Of a stretch of DNA of 38,951 nucleotides, positions 33,421 through 38,951 are shown in pieces. Origin of the DNA: CAZPYT01 sp964590955 (GTDB lineage Bacteria > Patescibacteriota > WWE3 > UBA101185 > UBA10185); the NCBI GenBank assembly GCA_964590955.1, contig CAZPYT010000008.1, forward strand, positions 1 to 38,951, read 5' to 3'. Made by a program: the position numbers and the translations under genes. The notes below the pieces were generated by a model. The model made no database searches. It was not told the DNA's origin and saw only the letters and a list, made by a program, of their open reading frames with translations. Positions within the stretch are counted from its first letter, which is position 1, and each line of letters begins with the position of its first letter.

Positions 33421-33448
33421 ATTTAATTATTCTACCCTATATGTACTT

Positions 33449-34168
33449 ATGAATACTAAAGCGCTACAACTTGCATCACGTTTTTCTTTGCCTCCAAATT
33501 CTTTGGGTTATTGCGGCCACAATACCGCACCTGAAAAATTTAATTCATGCGTAATCAATGGAAACTGCGCAGGTGTTGAGGAAGAATTGGAAAAATTCAT
33601 TGTGTTACATCCATATTTGAAAACTATCGCTGAACTAACAGGTAAATCAAAATTTGACCATGAAGTTATTGAAGCATATACAATCGGAAATTCCCTATTA
33701 GATAAGATTCCTGAAAATGGGTATGCAAAACTGTTAGATAATTTTCTTGAGCAGGGTGTACCTGACTTTTTTGTAGAACAATTACGTACGGAAATTCCAA
33801 AAAAATTTATACCAACCCACTTATTTCAAGTCTTGCATGTAGGTGTAGGACGGGCAAGCGGTTCGGTACCTTTCAATTTAGACTCCGCAAATAATTGTAT
33901 GGTGAGATGGGGCAATATTACAAAAGTTAATAATAGCGAGTTAACAGTCGTACTTAATACACTTGAAGGAAATTTAGAAAAAAAATCATTAAAAATAATA
34001 AATAAGCATGAAACTCTGAATTTTAATGAGGGATTCACTCCCAAATTAAAAGTTGGAAGTACAATAGCAGTACATTGGAATCAGGTTATAAAATCTTTAA
34101 CCGAAAAAGAAGTAGAAAAAATTGATTATTGGACTAACAAAGTTTTGTTAATTGTCTCTAATAATTAA
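33449..34168 (+). CDS. DUF6390-like hydrogenase-neighbourhood protein
   Basis: A 239 aa soluble protein without signal peptide. The N-terminal LASRFSLPPNSLGYCGHN block, then a helical region with HPYLKTIAEL and VIEAYTIGNSLLD, then FQVLHVGVGRASGSVPFNLDSANNCMVRWGNI, agree with what I recall of DUF6390 proteins found next to [NiFe] hydrogenases. That family name is from memory and should be checked. GYCGHN and HVGVGR look like conserved functional sites (two Cys and several His that could bind metal). A role in hydrogenase maturation or assembly is inferred from position: it is divergent from the protease gene. Confidence 0.6.
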   Translation: MNTKALQLASRFSLPPNSLGYCGHNTAPEKFNSCVINGNCAGVEEELEKFIVLHPYLKTIAELTGKSKFDHEVIEAYTIGNSLLDKIPENGYAKLLDNFLEQGVPDFFVEQLRTEIPKKFIPTHLFQVLHVGVGRASGSVPFNLDSANNCMVRWGNITKVNNSELTVVLNTLEGNLEKKSLKIINKHETLNFNEGFTPKLKVGSTIAVHWNQVIKSLTEKEVEKIDYWTNKVLLIVSNN

Positions 34169-34285
34169 TATACTGTTAAAAAACCGGCATTCTATTTTCT
34201 TCGTATTGTTCTGCAGCAGAATTACTTTAAACTACGAGGTTTTATAAATTACAGGATAAGCTCAAATTGACAACTCAAAAAGATC

Positions 34286-35464
34286 ATGACAAACTTACAT
34301 ATGCCTAAACTAAATTATAAAAAAACAAAATCCAAAAAATCATTTATTTTATACACTTTGCATCTGCCAATATTAGTGGTGTTTGCAGGAGTATTGGCGC
34401 TAACCACGTTTTTCTCTTCTACGGTTACAGAATTTGCTACTAAAATGAAGACTGAAAATAATAAGCTGGGCTTTGTTCTGGGAGATGATGACGATGACCG
34501 AGACGATGACGAAGACGAGGATAAAGACGATGACCGTGACGATGACAAAGACGATGACCGTGACGATGACAAAGACGATGACCGTGACGACGACGAAGAC
34601 GATGACCGTGACGACGACAAAGCATTTTATAACTTTAACAGCGATGCTAAACCATATGAAGATGACGACGACGAGCGAGATGAAGAAAAAGAAATTGAGG
34701 AACGTGTACAAAATGCAGATGGGACTTTCTCTATAATAAAGAGAAAAATTGAAGATGACGGTAAATTTAAGTACGAAATAAAAACATATGATGCTAACGG
34801 TAATAAAATAAGTGTAGAAAAATACGAAAGCGACGATGATGATGAAAAGTCGATGGTTAAAATATATGATGAATTCGGTAACAAATTGAGCGATTTTAGA
34901 CTTAGGACAGATGATGGTAAAAGATTGGAATTAAGATTAAAAGAAGGTGAAACTGAGCTATCAAGAGTTAGATTTGATGTGGATAAACAAGAACTATTAG
35001 TCAGAACGGACAATGATGAGGAAATTGAAGAAGAAAACGAAATGGAAAACGACTCTAGCGATAATAAATTAAGAATAAGATTACTCGGAGACAATTTCAT
35101 TCTTACCAGACAGGGCGTAGATGCCATATCTAAGTTCCCACTGACCATTAATGACGAGGATGGAACTATTTTAATTCAAACACCATCCGGAGAGATTAAG
35201 TTAGGAGTAATGCCTGATACTCTGGTTGAAAATGCTAAAAATTCTGAAGATGTGGATGACATAGATTCACTCGAAATTGAGCCTGACGATGATGATGAAG
35301 ATGAACTATATATGAAGCTAATGGGAACAAAATCAGAACGCCTATTAGGATTGTTTAAAATAGAAATTCCTACAGTGTTGATTTACGACGTAGAAACAGG
35401 AGATTTTTTAAGGGAAGAACCCGGCACACTGATTACGAGAATACTGGCATTGTTTAGTTTCTAA
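34286..35464 (+). CDS. secreted or anchored acidic-repeat protein
   Basis: A 392 aa protein with one membrane segment near the N-terminus (about residues 24-42), then a very acidic tract (residues about 68-120) built from repeats of an eight-residue unit, DDRDDDKD or DDRDDDED. Next come DGTFSIIKRKIEDDGKFKYEIKTYDANGNK-like strand pairs with short turns, resembling RHS or YD-type beta repeats without being a clear match. A further acidic patch lies near residue 335, before the C-terminal 40 residues. It is likely outside the membrane, where the D-rich tract could bind Ca2+ or other cations. Function unknown. The ATG at 34286 has no ribosome site; M6 at 34301 is an alternative start. Confidence 0.6.
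   Translation: MTNLHMPKLNYKKTKSKKSFILYTLHLPILVVFAGVLALTTFFSSTVTEFATKMKTENNKLGFVLGDDDDDRDDDEDEDKDDDRDDDKDDDRDDDKDDDRDDDEDDDRDDDKAFYNFNSDAKPYEDDDDERDEEKEIEERVQNADGTFSIIKRKIEDDGKFKYEIKTYDANGNKISVEKYESDDDDEKSMVKIYDEFGNKLSDFRLRTDDGKRLELRLKEGETELSRVRFDVDKQELLVRTDNDEEIEEENEMENDSSDNKLRIRLLGDNFILTRQGVDAISKFPLTINDEDGTILIQTPSGEIKLGVMPDTLVENAKNSEDVDDIDSLEIEPDDDDEDELYMKLMGTKSERLLGLFKIEIPTVLIYDVETGDFLREEPGTLITRILALFSF
34493..34624 (+). repeat. 24-base tandem repeat coding for DDRDDDKD/E
   Basis: Five copies of a 24-base unit (gatgaccgtgacgaYgacRaagac form) at 34493-34516, 34529-34552, 34553-34576, 34577-34600 and 34601-34624. The first copy is separated from the others by a 12-base half unit. Copies two and three are identical; others differ at third positions and at K/E. 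The number probably varies between strains. Confidence 0.85.
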
Positions 35465-35490
35465 TAAGAGATATAAGAATAGAGATTGTT

Positions 35491-35520
35491 AAAAGCCTTC
35501 CACACTGTAAGGCTTTTTTT
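35491..35520 (+). terminator. intrinsic terminator after the acidic-repeat gene
   Basis: AAAAGCCTT (35491-35499) pairs with AAGGCTTTT (35509-35517), nine-base loop, followed by a T run. The remaining 190 bases to 35714 hold nothing I can identify. Confidence 0.7.
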
Positions 35521-35714
35521 CCACATACTATCTTAGCTGTGCAATAAAAAAGTGTTACAAAGTTTACCTCTACCTATTTGGATACTAATTGAATATGCAG
35601 CTGAAATTAACCCTATACCACTAAGCAATATATAACGGGATAATATTTATAAAACTATTAAGCGAGAGTCTCACTCAATGATAAAGCATAATATGGAACT
35701 AAATATATTCCGGG

Positions 35715-36617
35715 CTACGCTCTCTGATCAGCTTTTTTCGAAGATAAAACAAACAAAACCAAACCCACTGAAACCAACACAACCTGTGGAATCATAATAT
35801 TTAATTTCCAGACATGTGTAATAAAAATTGCGGATAATATATTTGTAACTATGGTTGCAGATACTAAAATCGTAGAAACCGTTACAGCCGGCGCAAATTG
35901 TAAAGCTTTATACCATGTTTGCACATAGGCCATTAAAGTAATCGCTGTAGCTAAGATCCATAGTATTTGTGTTGTGGAAAGACTAAATAGTTGATTGAAA
36001 GACTGTGGCTCTAATAAAAGTGTCATGCCCAAAAGTAGCAAGGCACCAAGCCCCATTCTACTTCCTGTTACAATGTCTGAATCAACAGAAGATAATACCT
36101 TTTTGGCTATAATGTTTTCAACAGACCACAACAAAGTTGCAGCTAATACCATAAATTCTCCTCTTGAGAACTCAAATCCTTTAAAACCTCCAACAAGTAG
36201 ATTACTCCCAAATAGCAATAACAAGCCAATCATTTGAACTTTAGATAATTTTTCCTTTAATAAAGGATATGCCATCAAGGCTACCCACAATACTAAAGTT
36301 TTGTGTATTAACGCAGCGTTCACTGCAGGAACAAGAGCTAAGCCGGTAAAAAATAAATAAAACGGAATAGATCCGCCAATAATTCCAATTAGAAACAATA
36401 AAGCCAATTCGCGTTTAGACAAGAATTTGATCTGAGTAATTTTTTTAGTGGAGAGTAAAATTCCAACTATAAACAACGCAACCAGCGTATTTTTAGTCGC
36501 AGTAAACAACAATGCAGAAGGCATAGCTGAAACAGCAAACTTATTTATAAAAACTGATATACCCGAAACAACAGCGGTAATCAGGGCAAGTTTTATACCT
36601 TTATTGTCAGTAAACAT
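35715..36617 (-). CDS. EamA/DMT family transporter
   Basis: A 300 aa protein with ten membrane segments in two EamA repeats. The first repeat has FINKFAVSAMPSALLFTATKN and the GSIPFYLFFTGLALVPAVNAALIH segment; the second begins near residue 150 with GEFMVLAATLLWSVENIIAKKVL and includes AYVQTWYKALQFAPAVTVSTILVSATI. These are the paired motifs of drug/metabolite exporters. The substrate is unknown. It follows the ferredoxin gene by six bases on the same strand, so the two are co-transcribed, but no functional link is evident. Confidence 0.85.
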   Translation of the reverse strand: MFTDNKGIKLALITAVVSGISVFINKFAVSAMPSALLFTATKNTLVALFIVGILLSTKKITQIKFLSKRELALLFLIGIIGGSIPFYLFFTGLALVPAVNAALIHKTLVLWVALMAYPLLKEKLSKVQMIGLLLLFGSNLLVGGFKGFEFSRGEFMVLAATLLWSVENIIAKKVLSSVDSDIVTGSRMGLGALLLLGMTLLLEPQSFNQLFSLSTTQILWILATAITLMAYVQTWYKALQFAPAVTVSTILVSATIVTNILSAIFITHVWKLNIMIPQVVLVSVGLVLFVLSSKKADQRA

Positions 36618-36623
36618 AAAGAC

Positions 36624-36869
36624 CTAATTGGGCCAAACCTGTTCGCCGGTTGTTACATCTGTAACAATAATGGCTTTTGTAGGACAGGATTGTGCAGCCA
36701 ACAATATATTATCAGGTGTATCTTGGCTTGCTTCTAATACAACGGCTTTCTTATCACCATCTAATTCGAAAGTGTCCGGTGAGAAGGCCAAACATGACGC
36801 TGCACCAATGCAAAGATCTCTCTTTACCTGAATTTTATAGTTACCTACTTGTACTACTTTATCTTCCAT
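36624..36869 (-). CDS. single-cluster ferredoxin
   Basis: About 81 aa from the ATG at 36869; an ATG four codons upstream (36881) is also possible. Counting from that upstream ATG, the cluster motif is C24-I-G-A27-A-S-C30 with C66-P near the C-terminus. It is the single-cluster ferredoxin_4/13 pattern in which the second cysteine of CxxCxxC is alanine, usually meaning a [3Fe-4S] cluster (or [4Fe-4S] with a non-Cys ligand). A candidate electron carrier for the hydrogenase, which has no partner subunit in the window, though it lies about 5 kb away on the other strand. No ribosome site; TATGCT lies seven bases before the 36869 ATG. Confidence 0.8.
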   Translation of the reverse strand: MEDKVVQVGNYKIQVKRDLCIGAASCLAFSPDTFELDGDKKAVVLEASQDTPDNILLAAQSCPTKAIIVTDVTTGEQVWPN

Positions 36870-37010
36870 AAAGATAAGCATATGTTATTTGATGGAATTG
36901 GGCAACCCTAAATTTTATTTTGGATTAAAAACACCATCTAGCTTGCATTAATAGTAAATTTTGGAGGTAATGTATTTGCATACTTGCTCAGCTGTTCGGG
37001 GGCCTATAGT

Positions 37011-37039
37011 TTGACAGAGAGGCTTTTTAGCTGTATCCT
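37011..37039 (+). promoter_or_regulatory. sigma70-like promoter of the TPM-LemA operon
   Basis: TTGACA (37011-37016), 17-base spacer, TATCCT (37034-37039), followed about 20 bases later by an AAGGAGG ribosome site and the ATG at 37071. Confidence 0.6.
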
Positions 37040-37070
37040 ATGCGATAACGTCACTATATAAGGAGGCTCG

Positions 37071-37460
37071 ATGAAAAAATTCAATCTGACGGAAGATAAT
37101 CAAAGGCGAGTGCTGATATTTGCTGTTCTTGCCTGGGCGTTACTGAATGTAGTGCCTATAAAAATTCTTCCAAGTGAATTGGTGCGCATTATCAATCCAT
37201 TTCTCATTGCGTATGTTGTCGAATACCTGGTAAAGATATTGGACGATATGCACCTTCCAAATCAAGATTTTCACATCGTTGTTCATCTGGTACTTTCAGC
37301 TGTCGCAGGTACATTTGCACTCTCGATTTCGGATCTTCTCCTAGGAGCTATTACAGTCCCGTGGTCGATCTTTGTTTTCGGGTTAGCTGCATTGGTATAC
37401 AACTGGCTGAACCTTGTCTGGACAATCAACGAATCAAAAGAGGCGCAAAATGAAGAATAA
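37071..37460 (+). CDS. small polytopic membrane protein, function unknown
   Basis: A 129 aa protein with three or four membrane segments (about residues 14-28, 38-56, 67-87 and 96-118) and charged ends. No family recognised; it is not an obvious holin. AAGGAGG five bases before the ATG is a strong ribosome site. It heads a three-gene operon and overlaps the TPM-domain gene by 11 bases, so translation is coupled. It may be a membrane partner of the TPM and LemA-like proteins. Confidence 0.65.
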   Translation: MKKFNLTEDNQRRVLIFAVLAWALLNVVPIKILPSELVRIINPFLIAYVVEYLVKILDDMHLPNQDFHIVVHLVLSAVAGTFALSISDLLLGAITVPWSIFVFGLAALVYNWLNLVWTINESKEAQNEE

Positions 37461-38313
37461 ACCACTTCTGATTGCAACGCTTTTGCTGATCCTGTTTTTC
37501 AATTTCGCTTGCGTCTTCGTTACGTCTTCGGAACCAACTGATACTGGATATGATCCAAGAGAAAAAGCAGTTGTACCCCTCGGTGAACCTGCATTTCCTG
37601 GTAAGGAATTTGACAGGTGGGTAATGGATCACGTTGGCGTCCTTTCACAAGAAACGATTGATGAAGCTGATGCGATTCTCGAAGAAGTCCGAGCGGCTGG
37701 TTATGCGGAACAAGCAATTGTGATCATAGCAGGTGTTACTAACACGATTGACTACACAACTCAGCTGGCAAGATATTATGAACTCGGAGATATTGAAACG
37801 GACAATGGCTTACTTTGGGTCTTTTATATCGACCAAGATGGGTCCACAGATACCAATAACGTACTCAGATATACTCGAGGCGATGGTCTTAACGAAGCAA
37901 CTCGCATTGATATCGATGATGTCCGTGAGAAAGTTGCACCGTATACTCTGTCAAAAGACTGGAATGGTGCGGTCATTGAGCTTGCAAATCAAAGCAAGGC
38001 AATGCTTATTGATCAGGTCGATAATCCACAAAAACCTGAAAATGGTGCTACACCAGCTGAATCAAACTCTGAAGACACACTTACGCCAGAGGAAAAAGCA
38101 CTACTGGGAAAAATAATGTTCTGGGTATTTGTGATCTGGACAGCCTTCTGTATCGGCTTTGGTGTTGTGACAGGTGATCCAGTAACGGCATTTCGCTTGT
38201 GGATTGAAATCATTAGAATTGTACTTGACCTGATCCTCATCATAATTTCCAAGGGAAGGGTGACTACAAGAAAAGGAGGTGGTAGCGGTAAATTTAGTGG
38301 CTCGTCTGGATAG
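37450..38313 (+). CDS. TPM-domain protein (YgcG-like), lipoprotein or signal-anchored
   Basis: About 287 aa from the ATG at 37450; an upstream TTG at 37414 is unlikely. The hydrophobic start ends NFAC, a possible lipobox (the -3 residue is unusual). A TPM domain follows (about residues 40-180) with VMDHVGVLSQETIDEADAILEEV, AIVIIAGV, ARYYELGD(I), DNGLLWVFYI and a final amphipathic helix. Two membrane segments (about 218-240 and 248-270) and a Gly/Ser-rich tail complete the YgcG-like layout. TPM proteins occur beside LemA proteins in many bacteria; proposed roles include photosystem repair and phosphatase activity, and here the role is unknown. The LemA-like gene follows 23 bases downstream. 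Confidence 0.78.
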   Translation: MKNKPLLIATLLLILFFNFACVFVTSSEPTDTGYDPREKAVVPLGEPAFPGKEFDRWVMDHVGVLSQETIDEADAILEEVRAAGYAEQAIVIIAGVTNTIDYTTQLARYYELGDIETDNGLLWVFYIDQDGSTDTNNVLRYTRGDGLNEATRIDIDDVREKVAPYTLSKDWNGAVIELANQSKAMLIDQVDNPQKPENGATPAESNSEDTLTPEEKALLGKIMFWVFVIWTAFCIGFGVVTGDPVTAFRLWIEIIRIVLDLILIIISKGRVTTRKGGGSGKFSGSSG

Positions 38314-38336
38314 TAAAAATCTAACTAGGAGACAAA

Positions 38337-38951
38337 ATGAATAAAACAACTCGAACAATCTTGCTTACACTTGGAGCAATCGCTATTGTGATTCTGTGCT
38401 GTGGCGGATGGGCTGTTAACGGATATTTCACCGCGTACGATGGCTTGAACACACGCATGAACGGCGTCGAACTGGCAAATTCATCTGTGGACACGAACCT
38501 GTACACCCTTGGTGAGTCTGTGCAAGTCACTCTCTCGATCTTCTACAACACGCTTGATGCTGAATATCTCACGCAAGTCGGTGTGGCAAAAGCACGAAGT
38601 GCGTACGATGCTGCAGTGGAAAGCGGCAACAATCAAGATGTCATTGATGCAACCGGCGGCCTGGTGCTCGCATTGAATGCTGTGATGGAAAATCCTCCCA
38701 CTACAAACTTTGCAGCTCTTGCATCTGATGCCATGAGCGAAGTCAACGAAAAATACAACGTCTGGCGCCAATCAATGCTCGATCGAAATGAAGCAATCAG
38801 CGGCAATGATGGTTACAACACCTATTGTGGAAAGCCTATTTGGCCGATGATCGTTTGCCAAACAGGACCCTTCCCTCCTCGGTTTGAAACCTACAAAGGT
38901 ACTGTTCGCAAATGGGTTGGTAAAAATGATGTTTTAAACTGTGAGAACAAT
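38337..38951 (+). CDS. LemA-like membrane protein, runs off the window
   Basis: Open from the ATG at 38337 (CTAGGAGACAAA ribosome site) to the window end, at least 205 aa; the 3' end is not seen. It has an N-terminal membrane segment (about residues 7-25, ending CCGGWAVNGYF), then a helical stretch with the LemA-like elements YDGLNTRMNGVELANSSVD, AKARSAYDAAVESGN, and VNEKYNVWRQSMLDRNEAISG before an aromatic YNTYC. The C-terminal part has PIWPMIVCQTGPFPP, which agrees with the 'fP...' end of LemA proteins but is longer. The usual LemA motif is only partly kept, so identity is probable, not certain. The TPM neighbour supports it. Confidence 0.6.
   Translation, partial: MNKTTRTILLTLGAIAIVILCCGGWAVNGYFTAYDGLNTRMNGVELANSSVDTNLYTLGESVQVTLSIFYNTLDAEYLTQVGVAKARSAYDAAVESGNNQDVIDATGGLVLALNAVMENPPTTNFAALASDAMSEVNEKYNVWRQSMLDRNEAISGNDGYNTYCGKPIWPMIVCQTGPFPPRFETYKGTVRKWVGKNDVLNCENN

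Noticed and set aside
34315..34736. Several long open frames on both strands across the acidic repeat
   Set aside because: They are forced open by the 24-base repeat and give low-complexity S-, V- or T-rich products. The plus frame from 34286 has an anchor and structured flanks.

Overview
The window is AT-rich and gene-dense, uses the standard bacterial code (TGA works as a stop throughout), and carries no rRNA, tRNA, CRISPR array or transposase that I can recognise. Many short membrane or secreted hypotheticals, a large surface-glycan region without sugar-nucleotide biosynthesis genes, and a pared-down soluble-type [NiFe] hydrogenase fit a small-genome fermentative bacterium of the Patescibacteria/CPR type (for example Katanobacteria, Microgenomates or Dojkabacteria). 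That placement is inference; no marker gene here fixes it.

Layout. 1-8.7 kb: two paralogous PMT/ArnT-like membrane glycosyltransferases (52-1500 minus, 5906-7396 plus) enclose an MgtC/SapB-type protein, a PHP phosphoesterase, a small membrane protein and a Kef-type antiporter; murA follows on the minus strand. 8.7-12.7 kb: a lipoprotein, two small membrane proteins (one a zinc ribbon), a small soluble protein and an alpha/beta hydrolase. 12.7-27.9 kb: a surface-glycan region with a flippase, GT2, a GT11 fucosyltransferase-like enzyme, three large membrane proteins, a sulfotransferase, an FkbM methyltransferase, and a tightly overlapping minus-strand operon encoding a double P-loop kinase-like protein, a nucleotidyltransferase-fold protein, a DUF268 methyltransferase and a CgeB-type glycosyltransferase. 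27.9-36.9 kb: a hydrogenase neighbourhood with hypC, a short small subunit, a large subunit, four tandem paralogous small C-terminally anchored proteins, a maturation protease, a DUF6390-like protein, an acidic-repeat protein, an EamA transporter and a single-cluster ferredoxin. 37.0-38.95 kb: a three-gene operon (membrane protein, TPM-domain protein, LemA-like protein) that runs off the end.

Two expression styles are interleaved. At nine starts a -10-like hexamer (TAtAAT, TAAAAT, TAAGAT or TACAAT) ends exactly six bases before the ATG with no Shine-Dalgarno sequence, as expected for leaderless mRNAs. The other group, mostly lineage-specific small secreted or membrane proteins, has strong AGGAGG-type ribosome sites, in several cases recognisable -35/-10 promoters, and often intrinsic terminators.

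The most unusual locus is 29.9-34.2 kb. The hydrogenase small subunit has only the proximal-cluster domain and an apparent Cys-to-Ser change in the first ligand pair. The large subunit ends in DPCxxCxxN with a short tail, so it probably needs the nearby protease. Four related 87-93 aa proteins of unknown function, each with a C-terminal membrane segment, lie between the large-subunit gene and the protease gene. No diaphorase or electron-transfer subunit is encoded here except the distant ferredoxin.
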